A DNA stretch of 64,000 nucleotides from Arthrobacter sp. SLBN-100. Its GTDB lineage: Bacteria; Actinomycetota; Actinomycetes; Actinomycetales; Micrococcaceae. Under the pieces are notes generated by a model. That model worked only from the letters and a program-made list of their open reading frames with translations. It searched no databases and was not told the origin of the DNA. Positions within the stretch are counted from its first letter, which is position 1; each line of letters opens with the position of its first letter. Position numbers and translations under genes: made by a program. Below, piece by piece: positions 1-8,469 of the stretch. The DNA lies in assembly GCF_006715305.1 (NCBI RefSeq), contig NZ_VFMY01000001.1, positions 1,488,001-1,552,000 on the forward strand, in the 5' to 3' direction.

Positions 1-152
1 CCGTGGTTCGCCGCCCGGCGGAGGCGCCGGCCGGAACACCCCTGTCCGTCCGCGTGGCGGAAGGCCGCTTCGGCGCCACCTCCACCGGGACACCTGGGTC
101 CACGGGAACACTTCAACAGCACCTACCGGAAACCGGAGAACCCAATGACTGA
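1..152 (+). CDS. xseA: Exodeoxyribonuclease VII large subunit, C-terminal end (partial)
   Basis: The reading frame is open from the window edge to a TGA at 150-152. It encodes the last ~49 residues, including a [12 protein letters not shown] strand and a low-complexity Thr/Gly tail, as expected for the XseA C-terminus. Its stop overlaps the ATG of the next gene by 8 bases (shared ATGACTGA), the usual xseA-xseB coupling. XseA is the catalytic subunit of the nuclease that degrades single-stranded DNA. The assignment relies largely on the neighbour, because the catalytic domains lie outside the window. Confidence 0.82.
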   Translation, partial: VVRRPAEAPAGTPLSVRVAEGRFGATSTGTPGSTGTLQQHLPETGEPND

Positions 153-363
153 GCCAACGCCAGCGAACGACGTCGCAGGACTGAGCTATGAGGAAGCCCG
201 CGAACAGCTCATTGCGGTGGTGGGCCGGCTGGAAGCAGGAGGCGCCAGCCTCGAGGAATCCCTTGCTCTCTGGGAACGGGGCGAGGCGCTGGCCGCACGG
301 TGCGAGGAATGGCTGGAAGGCGCCCGAAAGCGGCTGGCCGCCGCCCGCGACCAGCCGTTATAA
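145..363 (+). CDS. xseB: Exodeoxyribonuclease VII small subunit
   Basis: The 72-residue protein has the XseB pattern: [10 protein letters not shown], then [39 protein letters not shown] split over two helices. In this family these form the antiparallel helical hairpin that wraps the large subunit. The length is typical (about 60-80). The ATG overlaps the end of xseA, so the two are translationally coupled. The enzyme cuts single-stranded DNA to acid-insoluble oligonucleotides in recombination and repair. The next gene is convergent and unrelated. Confidence 0.93.
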   Translation: MTEPTPANDVAGLSYEEAREQLIAVVGRLEAGGASLEESLALWERGEALAARCEEWLEGARKRLAAARDQPL

Positions 364-399
364 GGGTTAAGCACTGTAGGAGCCGAACCCCTGGCAGCA

Positions 400-1254
400 T
401 CAGGACCGGGCGACCAATTCACGCTCGGTGGCGACGTCGAATTCGGCCTTTGGCCAGCTAAGGTTCAGGCCGGACATCGCTCCCAGCAGGAGTTGTTGAA
501 CCGCGATCCTGGCGTACCACTTCTTGTTGGCAGGGACCACGTGCCAAGGTGCGTCCGGGGTGTTCGTTTCGTCGATGGCAGCCTGGTAGGCATCCAGGTA
601 GTCCTGCCAGAACGCCCGCTCGTCGAGGTCGCCGCGGTTGTACTTCCAGTGCTTGGCCGGGTTGTCCAGCCTGGCCAGCAGCCTGGCCTTCTGTTCCTCC
701 CCGCTGATGTGGAGCATCACTTTGACTACTTTTGTCCCCGAATCCGTGAGCCGGGCCTCGAACTCATTGATGGCCACGTAGCGGCGCTTGATCTCATCCG
801 GGCTGGCCCAGCCGTGAACGCGGTGGATCAGGACGTCCTCGTAGTGGGAACGGTCAAATACACCCACCATGCCGGCTGCCGGAACTTCCTTCTCGATGCG
901 CCAGAGGAAGTCGTAGGACTTCTCCTCCTCCGTGGGGGCTTTGAACGCTTTGAACTGCACGCCCTGCGGGTCCATCGCCGCCATCACGTGATTGACGATG
1001 CCGCCCTTGCCCGCGGTGTCCATGGCCTGCAGGATCAGCAGGACACGCTTGCGGCCGCCGAAACGGGACTCGGCAAACAGCTTCTCCTGCAGCTCGGTCA
1101 GCTCGTCGTCCAGGTCCGCCAGGAGCACCTTGCCGTCCTGCTTGCCGCCGGTGAAGCCGGGAGTGGAGTCGGGATCGACGTCCGCCAACGAAAATCCTTC
1201 CCCTGCCCGAAGAGTTTCGGCGGGATGCTGTTCGAACTGGACGACGCCGGCCAT
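400..1254 (-). CDS. Polyphosphate kinase 2 family protein (polyphosphate:nucleotide phosphotransferase)
   Basis: This 284-residue protein carries the PPK2 core. Its Walker A-like MDTAGKGG lies at about residues 78-85 and its Walker B-like GVFDRSHYEDVL at about 131-142, followed by the lid segment with KHWKYNRGDLDER. PPK2 enzymes move phosphate between polyphosphate and nucleoside mono- or diphosphates. Single-domain proteins of this size often act as polyP:AMP or polyP:ADP phosphotransferases; the exact nucleotide cannot be read from the sequence. An AAAGGA Shine-Dalgarno lies 5 bases before the ATG. It follows the aminotransferase on the same strand but is separated from it by a hairpin. Confidence 0.9.
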   Translation of the reverse strand: MAGVVQFEQHPAETLRAGEGFSLADVDPDSTPGFTGGKQDGKVLLADLDDELTELQEKLFAESRFGGRKRVLLILQAMDTAGKGGIVNHVMAAMDPQGVQFKAFKAPTEEEKSYDFLWRIEKEVPAAGMVGVFDRSHYEDVLIHRVHGWASPDEIKRRYVAINEFEARLTDSGTKVVKVMLHISGEEQKARLLARLDNPAKHWKYNRGDLDERAFWQDYLDAYQAAIDETNTPDAPWHVVPANKKWYARIAVQQLLLGAMSGLNLSWPKAEFDVATERELVARS

Positions 1255-1274
1255 GGGAATCCTTTCCGCGAAGT

Positions 1275-1299
1275 GTCACGGGCCCGAAGCGCCCGTGAC
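1275..1299 (-). terminator. Hairpin between aminotransferase and PPK2 genes
   Basis: GTCACGGGC (1275-1283) and GCCCGTGAC (1291-1299) are perfect 9-bp arms around a 7-base loop, 7 bases past the aminotransferase stop. No T-run follows, so termination strength is uncertain. Confidence 0.5.
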
Positions 1300-1305
1300 C
1301 ACAGG

Positions 1306-2526
1306 CTAGTTCCCCTGATACCTGCTTAGGAAGTCCCCCATCCGTCCCACTGCCTCTTCGATGTCCTTGACGTTGGGCAGCGTGACCATGCGGAAGTGGT
1401 CCGGGCGCACCCAGTTGAAGGCGCGGCCGTGTGAGACCAGGATCTTCTGCTCCCTGAGCAGGTCCAGGACAAACTTTTCGTCGTCCCTGATGTGATAGAC
1501 CTCAGGGTCGAGCCGGGGGAAGAGGTAGAGCGCTCCCCGTGCCTGCTGGGTACTCACCCCGGGGATGGCGTTCAGCATGTCGTAGGCCTTGTTCCGCTGT
1601 TCCAGCAGGCGTCCGCCGGGCAGGATCAGATCGTTGATGCTCTGGTAGCCGCCGAGCGCCGTCTGGATGGCGTGCTGGGCGGGAACGTTGGCGCACAGGC
1701 GCATGTTTGCCAGGAGGCTGATGCCCTCAAGGTAGTCCGCCGCATCCTTCTTAGGGCCGGAAATGGCCATCCAGCCGGCACGGTAACCGCATACACGGTA
1801 AGCCTTGGACAGACCGCTGAAGGTCAGGCAGAGAACGTGGTCGCCGGTGAGCTTGGCCAGGTTCACGTGGACGGCGTCCTCGTAAAGGATCTTTTCGTAG
1901 ATCTCGTCGGCGAAGATCACCAGGCCGTGCTTCTCGGCGAGGGCCACGATCTTTCGCAGGGTCCCTTCGGGGTAGACGGCGCCGGTGGGGTTGTTCGGGT
2001 TGATGACCACGATCCCCTTGGTGCGCGGGGTGATCTTGGCTTCCATGTCCTCAAGGTCCGGCTGCCAACCGGATTCCTCGTCACAGAGGTAGTGCACCGG
2101 CTTGCCGCTGGCGAGCGCCACGGATGCGGTCCACAACGGGTAGTCCGGCGTGGGGATAAGGACTTCGTCGCCGTCGTCGAGCAGCGCCATCAGGGACATG
2201 GTGATGAGTTCGCTGACACCGTTGCCCAGGTAGATGTCGTCCACGTGGATATTCTGGATCCCGCGGGTCTGGTAGTACTGCGAGACCGCGGTGCGCGCAG
2301 AGAAGATACCCCGGGAGTCACTGTAGCCCTGGGCATGCGGGAGGTGGCGGATCATGTCCACGAGAATGGCGTCCGGCGCCTCGAAGCCGAAGGGTGCCGG
2401 GTTGCCGATGTTCAGCTTGAGGATTCTGTGGCCCTCCGCCTCCATCTGCTGGGCGGCCTGAAGAATCGGTCCACGGATGTCATAAAGGACGTTATGAAGC
2501 TTCGTGGACTGCTTGAATTCTGCCAT
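1306..2526 (-). CDS. Pyridoxal-phosphate-dependent aminotransferase, AlaA-like
   Basis: A 406-residue fold-type I aminotransferase. Visible landmarks are NPNNPTG (about 176-182), FADEIYEKILYE, and SGLSKAYRVCGYRAGW, whose lysine at about 241 should form the Schiff base with PLP. The family includes E. coli AlaA, which makes alanine from pyruvate and glutamate; the alanine role is inferred from overall pattern. The ATG is the only sensible start. A CATATT hexamer six bases upstream could be a weak -10 box for a leaderless transcript. The gene lies downstream of the osmoprotectant operon, separated by a strong hairpin. Confidence 0.85.
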   Translation of the reverse strand: MAEFKQSTKLHNVLYDIRGPILQAAQQMEAEGHRILKLNIGNPAPFGFEAPDAILVDMIRHLPHAQGYSDSRGIFSARTAVSQYYQTRGIQNIHVDDIYLGNGVSELITMSLMALLDDGDEVLIPTPDYPLWTASVALASGKPVHYLCDEESGWQPDLEDMEAKITPRTKGIVVINPNNPTGAVYPEGTLRKIVALAEKHGLVIFADEIYEKILYEDAVHVNLAKLTGDHVLCLTFSGLSKAYRVCGYRAGWMAISGPKKDAADYLEGISLLANMRLCANVPAQHAIQTALGGYQSINDLILPGGRLLEQRNKAYDMLNAIPGVSTQQARGALYLFPRLDPEVYHIRDDEKFVLDLLREQKILVSHGRAFNWVRPDHFRMVTLPNVKDIEEAVGRMGDFLSRYQGN

Positions 2527-2631
2527 CCATCAAATATGCCACAGTGGGGATGTACTTCAGCTGAGACATCAGCCACACACGCCGGTGCAGGAATGGGCGG
2601 CATCGCGGGAGGCGCCACCGCTAATGGAAGC

Positions 2632-2690
2632 ACGACGGCGGCTGCCGGACAGGGAGTCGAGGAAACCCCAAATCCGGCAGCCGCCGTCGT
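2632..2690 (-). terminator. Long hairpin downstream of the osmoprotectant ABC operon
   Basis: Perfect 18-bp arms at 2632-2649 and 2673-2690 enclose a 23-base loop, starting 22 bases past the last gene of the operon. There is no T-run on either strand, so it may be a Rho-independent-like stop or an mRNA 3' stabiliser. Confidence 0.6.
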
Positions 2691-2712
2691 AATGGCAAAG
2701 CAGCGGCAATTC

Positions 2713-3675
2713 CTACTTAACGATGCCCTTGTCCTTGAGCCAGGCGGCAGCAGCTTCCTTGGCGCCCTGTTTCTGGCTGCCGCTGACGGCCCGGTTGAGG
2801 TTGATCAGGTCCTCTGTGGTGAGGATCCTGGACACCGAGTTGAGCGCTTCCTTCGCCTTGTCCGTCATCTTGGCCTTGTTGTACAGCGGGATGACCTGCT
2901 GGGCGATGAAGTTGTTCTTCGGGTCCTCGAGAACCACGAGGTCGTTGTCCGCGATGGACGGCGTGGTGGTGTAGATGTCCGCCACCTGCACCTGGTCCTC
3001 GAGCAGGGCCTTGAGGGTTACCGGACCGCCGCCGTCGCTGAAGGGCTCGAGCTTCTTCGGCTCGCAGTTGTAGTTCTTTTTCAGCCCGGGCAGGCCGTAG
3101 GCGCGCTCACCGAAGGTGGCGGGTGCGCCCACCACGATTTCACTGCAGACCTTCGCCAGGTCCTCAATGGACTTCAGCTGGTATTTTTCGGCGGTCGCCT
3201 TGGTGACTACCATGGCGTCCTTGTTTTCGGCCTTGGCTGCGTCCAGCACGGCGAGGCCGTCCGGCAGCTTGTCCGGGAGGGCCTTGGCGATATCGTCCGC
3301 CGAAATCTCGGTTGCTTCCTTGTCCACGTGCAGCAGCAGGTTGCCGGTGTAGTCCGGTACCACGTCCACTGATCCGTCCTGGACCGCTTTGAAGTACACC
3401 TCGCGGGAACCGATGTTCGGCTTGGTGGTTGCAGTGACACCAGCGGCACTCAACACACCGGCGTAAAGTTCGGCGATGATCTGGCTTTCCGGGAAATCGG
3501 CTGAACCAATCACCAGCGAGGTGGCTCCTCCGGACGCGGTACCGCTGCTGGCCGGGGTCTGGCTCAGCGGGTCGGAGGAACCACCGCAGGCGGAGAGCAC
3601 CACGGCCAGGCCAAGTCCAGCGGCCAGGCCGCCGAATGTCCGGCGGCCAAGGCCTTCCAGTTGGCTTTCTTTCAT
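2713..3675 (-). CDS. Osmoprotectant ABC transporter, substrate-binding lipoprotein (OpuCC/ProX type)
   Basis: This 320-residue protein begins with a signal sequence ending in the lipobox VLSAC, with the acylated cysteine near residue 30, so it should be membrane-anchored outside the cell. The mature part has the quaternary-amine binding fold pattern (VIGSADFPESQIIAELYAGVL, then TKPNIGSREVYFKAV, then VVPDYTGNLLL) seen in OpuBC, OpuCC and OsmF. It is the last gene of a four-gene operon and its ATG overlaps the preceding permease stop (ATGA). The expected role is capture of betaine, choline or a related compatible solute; the exact ligand cannot be read from the sequence. Confidence 0.92.
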   Translation of the reverse strand: MKESQLEGLGRRTFGGLAAGLGLAVVLSACGGSSDPLSQTPASSGTASGGATSLVIGSADFPESQIIAELYAGVLSAAGVTATTKPNIGSREVYFKAVQDGSVDVVPDYTGNLLLHVDKEATEISADDIAKALPDKLPDGLAVLDAAKAENKDAMVVTKATAEKYQLKSIEDLAKVCSEIVVGAPATFGERAYGLPGLKKNYNCEPKKLEPFSDGGGPVTLKALLEDQVQVADIYTTTPSIADNDLVVLEDPKNNFIAQQVIPLYNKAKMTDKAKEALNSVSRILTTEDLINLNRAVSGSQKQGAKEAAAAWLKDKGIVK

Positions 3676-4418
3676 GATTTACCTCCTTGTGCCACAGCCT
3701 CCGCGAGGACGGGGCCTGTGTGATCGACCGCGGCCTGCTGGCCGCGGCGGGACTGCTTCGAGGGTCCTGGGGTCAGGAACAGCCTCTGGAAAAGGGACAG
3801 GGCAAGGTCGACGGCGATGGCGAGCACAGCGATGAGCAGCGACCCTCCCAGCATCTGCGGGAAGTCGCTGAGGACGAGCCCGTCGAACAGGTAGCGTCCC
3901 AGGCCTCCCAGGTTGATGTAGGCCACCACTGACACTGTGGCAATCACCTGCAGTACGCCGGTGCGGAAACCGCCGAACATCACCGTGAGTGCGTTAGGCA
4001 GTTCGGCCCGGAACAGGACCTGCAGTTCGGTCATTCCCATGGCGCGGGCGGCATCCACCACGTTGCGGTCCACGCTCGAGATCCCCGCGTAGGTGCCTGC
4101 CAGGAGGGGCGGCACGGTGAGGATGACCAGGGCCCAGATGGGCGGCATCAGTCCGATTCCGGCCAGCAGGACAAACAGCGTCAGCAGGCCGAGGGTGGGC
4201 AGGGCGCGCAGGGCACCGGCGATGGCAACCACGGCCACCCTGCCCCTGCCCGTGTGCCCCACGTACAGGCCGGCGGGGATGGCGATGGCGGAAGCGATCA
4301 GCATCACCAGGCCGGTGTACTGGAGGTGTTCCGCCAGCCGAGCGGGAATGCCGGCGCTGCCGGTCCAGTTCGAGGGGTCGGCCAGCCAGGCGAAAGTATC
4401 GGTGAAGACGTTGCTCAC
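3672..4418 (-). CDS. Osmoprotectant ABC transporter permease (OpuCD type)
   Basis: A 248-residue integral membrane permease with about five or six hydrophobic helices. The EAA-like loop reads AARAMGMTELQVLFRAELPNALTVMFGG, the ATPase-docking segment of binding-protein-dependent importers. The N-terminal stretch FAWLADPSNWTGSAGIPARLAEHLQYTGL resembles OpuCD and YehW permeases. It overlaps the upstream permease by four bases and the downstream lipoprotein by four bases, so the operon is tightly coupled. It forms the channel together with the next permease. Confidence 0.9.
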   Translation of the reverse strand: MSNVFTDTFAWLADPSNWTGSAGIPARLAEHLQYTGLVMLIASAIAIPAGLYVGHTGRGRVAVVAIAGALRALPTLGLLTLFVLLAGIGLMPPIWALVILTVPPLLAGTYAGISSVDRNVVDAARAMGMTELQVLFRAELPNALTVMFGGFRTGVLQVIATVSVVAYINLGGLGRYLFDGLVLSDFPQMLGGSLLIAVLAIAVDLALSLFQRLFLTPGPSKQSRRGQQAAVDHTGPVLAEAVAQGGKS

Positions 4419-5143
4419 GCGTTTCCGCCTCCGGTCTTTGGCTCGGCCAGTCGCAGGGCCGCGTCAGTTGCGTCTCCTGTCCTGGAGATGCCCGGCAGGC
4501 TGCCCCGCTCACCGGCCCGTTCCCACGGGGTGAGGATCCGCTCGAGGATGACCAGGATGGCGTCCATCAGCAGGGCAAGGACCAGGATGGCCACGATGCC
4601 CACCACCACTTCGGTAACAAAGTCCCGCTGCAGCCCGTCGGTAAAGAGCATGCCCAGGTTGCCGACGCCCAGCAGTGCCGCGACGCTGACCAGGGAGATG
4701 TTGCTGACCGAAACCACCCGGAGCCCGGCGAACATCACGGGCAGCGACAGCGGGAGGTCCACGCGCAGGAACCGGGCCAGGGGTTTGTAGCCCATGGCTA
4801 CGGCGGCCTCGCTGACGTCATTGTCCACCGAGTCGAAGGCGTCCAGGGCAGCGCGCACAAGAAGGGCCACCGCGTAGATGGTCAGGGCCACCACCACATT
4901 GAGTGGGTCAAGGATCCGCGTGCCGAGAATCGTGGGCAGGATGATAAAAAGTGCCAGCGAGGGAATGGTGTAGAGCAGCGAGGAGGCCGTGAGGACCACC
5001 GAGCGGAGCACCGGGTGGCGGCGCGCCAGCTGCGCCAGCGGGATGGAGATCCCCAGCCCCAGGACCATGGGCACCAGGGCGAGCACCAGATGCTGGCCGG
5101 CCCGTTCCAGGACCATGCCGCTGTTGGCCAGGAACCAGTCCAT
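4415..5143 (-). CDS. Osmoprotectant ABC transporter permease (OpuCB type)
   Basis: A 242-residue permease with hydrophobic helices throughout and an EAA-like loop AAVAMGYKPLARFLRVDLPLSLPVMFAG. The N-terminal MDWFLANSGMVLERAGQHLVLALVPM matches OpuCB-type proteins. It starts on the base that ends the ATPase stop codon and overlaps the next permease by four bases. It is the partner of that permease in the heteromeric channel. Two different permeases plus a free binding lipoprotein are typical of the OpuC/OsmU class rather than the fused OpuA class. Confidence 0.9.
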   Translation of the reverse strand: MDWFLANSGMVLERAGQHLVLALVPMVLGLGISIPLAQLARRHPVLRSVVLTASSLLYTIPSLALFIILPTILGTRILDPLNVVVALTIYAVALLVRAALDAFDSVDNDVSEAAVAMGYKPLARFLRVDLPLSLPVMFAGLRVVSVSNISLVSVAALLGVGNLGMLFTDGLQRDFVTEVVVGIVAILVLALLMDAILVILERILTPWERAGERGSLPGISRTGDATDAALRLAEPKTGGGNA

Positions 5144-6240
5144 CAGAGCGCAGCCTGCCTGACCTGGCGCGCCTCTTCGATGAGCGCCAGGACTTCACCG
5201 CCCCTGACGACGCCGAGGACTTTGCCTTCGGAGTCCACGGCAACACCCAGGCCCGACGGTGAGGACAGGGCCGCGTCCAGTGCGCGCCGCAGGCTCTCCC
5301 CCGGCCGGAAGAGCGACCCGCCGGGAATGATTCCCGTGCCATTTCCCGGCCCGGTCCAGCCGAGCGGACGTCCCGCGTCATCCACCACAAGCTGCCAGCC
5401 TGAGCCGGGTTCGGGTTCAAACGCACCATTGGCTCCGCGGACCATTGTCGGTGCCTGGTGCACCATGACGCCGTCGGACGCTGTGAATCCCAGGTGGCGG
5501 AAGCCCCGGTCCCGCCCCACGAAGGACGCCACAAAATCATTCGCCGGAGCCCGCAGGATCTCCTCGGCGGTGGCGTACTGCGCCAGTTTTCCGCCGGTAG
5601 CAAAGACGGCCACCCTGTCGCCCAGGACCGTGGCCTCATCGATGTCGTGGGTGACAAAAACGATGGTCTTGGCCAGGTCCTTCTGCAGCCGCAGCAGCTC
5701 CTGCTGCAGTTCGTCGCGGACTACCGGGTCCACTGCACTGAAGGGTTCGTCCATGAGCAGGACCCGCGGATCCGCGGCCAGGGCCCGTGCCACGCCCACG
5801 CGCTGCTGCTGGCCGCCTGAGAGCTGCGAGGGGTAGCGCTTGCCCAGTGCACTGGCCAGGCCGACGACGTCGAGCAGTTCCGCCGCGCGCTTGCGTGCCT
5901 CGGACTTCGGGACCCCGTTGAGCCTGGGCACTGTGGCGATGTTGTCCAGCACCGAGCGGTGCGGCAGGAGGCCGGAAGACTGCATCACGTATCCCATGGA
6001 GCGGCGCAGTTCGGGTGCAGGCACGGAGGTGACGTCCTTGCCGTCAACGGTGATGACACCCGAGGTGGGCTCCACCATCCGGTTGATCATGCGCAGCGAG
6101 GTGGTTTTTCCGCAGCCGGAGGGCCCCACAAACACGGTGATGGCGCCCTTGCTGATGGACATCGTGAGGTGGTCCACGGCCGGCTGCCCGCCCTGGTACT
6201 GCTTGGTGACGCTCTGAAACTCGATCATGGCCTGGTCCAT
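5143..6240 (-). CDS. Osmoprotectant ABC transporter ATP-binding protein (OpuCA type)
   Basis: This 365-residue ATPase has Walker A GPSGCGKT (about 39-46), signature LSGGQQQR, Walker B VLLMDEP and an H-loop VTHDIDEA. The ~110 residues after the nucleotide-binding domain contain CBS-like segments (GWQLVVDDAGRPLGW; GLGVAVDSEGKVLGVV). In OpuCA-like proteins such domains sense ionic strength or nucleotides. The N-terminal CBS copy looks degenerate. It is the first gene of the operon. ATG at 6240 is used; an in-frame ATG at 6228 is possible, and neither has a strong ribosome site. Confidence 0.92.
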   Translation of the reverse strand: MDQAMIEFQSVTKQYQGGQPAVDHLTMSISKGAITVFVGPSGCGKTTSLRMINRMVEPTSGVITVDGKDVTSVPAPELRRSMGYVMQSSGLLPHRSVLDNIATVPRLNGVPKSEARKRAAELLDVVGLASALGKRYPSQLSGGQQQRVGVARALAADPRVLLMDEPFSAVDPVVRDELQQELLRLQKDLAKTIVFVTHDIDEATVLGDRVAVFATGGKLAQYATAEEILRAPANDFVASFVGRDRGFRHLGFTASDGVMVHQAPTMVRGANGAFEPEPGSGWQLVVDDAGRPLGWTGPGNGTGIIPGGSLFRPGESLRRALDAALSSPSGLGVAVDSEGKVLGVVRGGEVLALIEEARQVRQAAL

Positions 6241-6478
6241 GGTGTGGACTTACCTGTTCTGTTGGACGGCTTCGAAAAATCAACGCGAAATTGTCACAGC
6301 ACGCTGATAGTTACGGTAGCCCAAACCGGTCCAGGCAACACCTGCTTCACGCCCGGTTTCCGGCAAAGGAATCCCTACTGTAATCATTCGGGGCTACCGT
6401 GCCAGTGGATGGGGCCGGCGTTAAACGGCCCAGAGGCGCGGCTGCGCGGCAGGCGTACCGCAGGATGCCCACCCGGCC
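6241..6478. other. Intergenic region between divergent opu operon and pirin gene
   Basis: About 240 bases that should hold the promoter of the leftward osmoprotectant operon. I find no convincing -35/-10 pair for that direction and no long repeat; the pirin -10 box lies at its right edge. No small coding frame is supported. Confidence 0.5.
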
Positions 6479-6484
6479 TACAGT
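6479..6484 (+). promoter_or_regulatory. -10 box (TACAGT) of leaderless pirin gene
   Basis: TACAGT is followed by six bases and then the GTG start at 6491, so the predicted transcription start coincides with the start codon. Confidence 0.55.
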
Positions 6485-6490
6485 GGGGAG

Positions 6491-7504
6491 GTGACCAACT
6501 TGGAAGTCTCCCCCCAGCAGGAAGTCTGTCCGCCGGCAAGCCCGGAAGGGAGTTCCGGCCCCTGCCTGCAGTTGTGGCCGGAACGTCAAGTGCCGCTGGG
6601 CGGGGTGCGGGCCATGAACGTGCGGCGGACGCTGCCCCAGCGCGGGCTGCCCACCATCGGGGCCTGGTGCTTCCTGGACAGCTTTGGCCCTGACCGTACC
6701 GCCATGTCAGTGCTTCCGCACCCGCATATCGGACTCCAGACGGTGACCTGGCCGCTGGCCGGCACCATCCGCCACCGGGACAGCGTGGGAAGCGACGTGG
6801 TGGTCCGTCCCGGCGAACTGAACATCATGACGGCCGGGCACGGGGTATCCCATTCCGAGTTCGCCGTGCTTCCGACCGACGGCGGCCTGCCGCTGCAGCG
6901 CGGGCTCCAACTGTGGGTAGCACTGCCGGATGGGCAACGGCACCGGCAGCCGGGGTTCGAGCAGCACCGCAACCTTCCCCGGCGGGCCGGGGACGGCTTT
7001 ACCGCCACGGTGATGGTGGGCGAACTGGGCGGGGTCGTCTCCCCGGCCACGATGTACTCGCCCATTGTGGGAGCAGACATATCGTGCGGGGGCGCTGCAC
7101 TGGTCCCCCTGAATCAGCATTTTGAGCATGGCATCATGGTGCTCGACGGCGGCCTGGCGGTGGACGGGCAGGATATCCCCCCGGGGCCGCTGGGCTACCT
7201 GGGCATCGGCCGCCGGGAACTGCGGATTGAGGCGTTGCCGGGCACGCGGTTCCTGCTGATCGGGGGCGAACCCCTCCAGGAGGAGCTGCTGATGTGGTGG
7301 AATTTCGTGGGCCGGACGCACGAGGAAGTGGAGCAGGCACGGGATGACTGGGAAGCCCAGGCCGCCATGTCCAGCGCGAAGGCCGCGGCGGCACGGTACG
7401 GGCTGGTCCCGGGGCACGGTCCCGATGCCGGCGCCGAGGCCGGCCGGATTCCCGCTCCGCCGCTGCCCGCCGTCCGGCTTACCCCGCGTAAGCGTGGTGT
7501 GTAG
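6491..7504 (+). CDS. Pirin family protein
   Basis: A 337-residue bicupin. The N-cupin shows MNVRRTLPQRGLPTIGAWCFLD, then HPHIGLQTVTW and GVSHSEF, where the His residues form the metal site in pirins. A C-cupin follows. Pirins are iron-binding, quercetinase-like or regulatory proteins; the substrate here is unknown. The GTG at 6491 fits the family's usual N-terminus (TNLEV...) and has a -10 box six bases upstream instead of a ribosome site. The gene is convergent with the kinase gene, with four bases between the stops. Confidence 0.88.
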   Translation: MTNLEVSPQQEVCPPASPEGSSGPCLQLWPERQVPLGGVRAMNVRRTLPQRGLPTIGAWCFLDSFGPDRTAMSVLPHPHIGLQTVTWPLAGTIRHRDSVGSDVVVRPGELNIMTAGHGVSHSEFAVLPTDGGLPLQRGLQLWVALPDGQRHRQPGFEQHRNLPRRAGDGFTATVMVGELGGVVSPATMYSPIVGADISCGGAALVPLNQHFEHGIMVLDGGLAVDGQDIPPGPLGYLGIGRRELRIEALPGTRFLLIGGEPLQEELLMWWNFVGRTHEEVEQARDDWEAQAAMSSAKAAAARYGLVPGHGPDAGAEAGRIPAPPLPAVRLTPRKRGV

Positions 7505-7508
7505 GTCT

Positions 7509-8453
7509 TCAGGCCTTTTCCGCCAGCAGCTCCAGCACGCCGAAGACCGGTTCCTGGTCCAGGACGCGAACGTCGGCCCCGGCTTCCGCCAAAGACCGGC
7601 GGAAAGCGTCCTGCAGCGGTGCCACGTTCATGCCCAGCCCGCCGCCCAGGATCACCGGGCCCGGGATGTCCAGCTGCTGCAGCACCTGCACGGCCAGCGC
7701 AGCCAGGTCCTGGCCCGCCCGCTCCAGGTATTCCTGGCTTGCCGGATGCCCCGCCGCTGCCGCTTCCACCACGTGCCGGGCCTGCTGCGCCCAGAAGCGG
7801 CGGCCGGTGTCCGGGGAATGGAACAGCGCGATCAGCCGGTTCGGATGGTCCACCCCGCAGGACTGCAGCAGGGCGGCAGTGAGCTGGTCAACCGGAAGGC
7901 CCTGGTTCATGCGCCGCAGGCTGTGCCGCACCGCCTCGCGCCCCAGCCAGTAGCCGCTGCCTTCGTCCCCCAGAAGGTAACCCCAGCCGCCTGCCCTGGC
8001 CTCGCCGCCGTCGGCATTCCTGCCCCAGGCCGCTGAACCGGTGCCGGCAATCACCGCCACACCCGTGCTGGCATGGCCGGCAGCGAGCAGCAGTCGCGAA
8101 TCGTGCACCACCGTGATCTGTGCACCCGGGGCATGCGGTTCAATCAGCGCAGCGAGGGCCGCCGCATCCTCTTCCGTATCGATGCCGCCGGACCCGGCGT
8201 AGACGTGGGAGACCCCTTCGCCGCCGATCCGCGCAAACAAGCTGGCGAGGTTGCGTGCGGCCTCATCGCGGGTGACGTTCTGCACGTTCGAACTGCCCGC
8301 CGATTCATCCGCCACCGGGATGCCGTCCTCGAACCGGATGCCGTGCGTCTTGGTCCCGCCGATATCCAGGCCGATGACCACACCGCGGGGCGCACTGAGT
8401 GGCGGGGTCAGCGGATCGGCGGGCAGGGCATCGGGCTTTTCGATGTTCGTCAC
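7509..8453 (-). CDS. N-acetylglucosamine kinase-like protein (BadF/BadG/BcrA/BcrD ATPase family)
   Basis: A 314-residue actin-fold sugar kinase. Phosphate-binding loop VIGLDIGGTKTHGIRFEDG lies near residue 26, the second phosphate loop VAVIAGTGSAAWGRN mid-protein, and GGWGYLLGDEGSGYWLGREA matches the N-acetylglucosamine kinase/BcrAD family. It would phosphorylate an amino sugar, probably N-acetylglucosamine salvaged from cell-wall turnover; the substrate is inferred. The GTG at 8453 is chosen because TAACCT sits six bases before it. Confidence 0.84.
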   Translation of the reverse strand: MTNIEKPDALPADPLTPPLSAPRGVVIGLDIGGTKTHGIRFEDGIPVADESAGSSNVQNVTRDEAARNLASLFARIGGEGVSHVYAGSGGIDTEEDAAALAALIEPHAPGAQITVVHDSRLLLAAGHASTGVAVIAGTGSAAWGRNADGGEARAGGWGYLLGDEGSGYWLGREAVRHSLRRMNQGLPVDQLTAALLQSCGVDHPNRLIALFHSPDTGRRFWAQQARHVVEAAAAGHPASQEYLERAGQDLAALAVQVLQQLDIPGPVILGGGLGMNVAPLQDAFRRSLAEAGADVRVLDQEPVFGVLELLAEKA

Positions 8454-8459
8454 GTCACA

Positions 8460-8465
8460 AGGTTA
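8460..8465 (-). promoter_or_regulatory. -10 box (TAACCT) of leaderless kinase gene
   Basis: TAACCT on the minus strand is six bases before the GTG at 8453. Confidence 0.5.
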
Positions 8466-8469
8466 CTGG

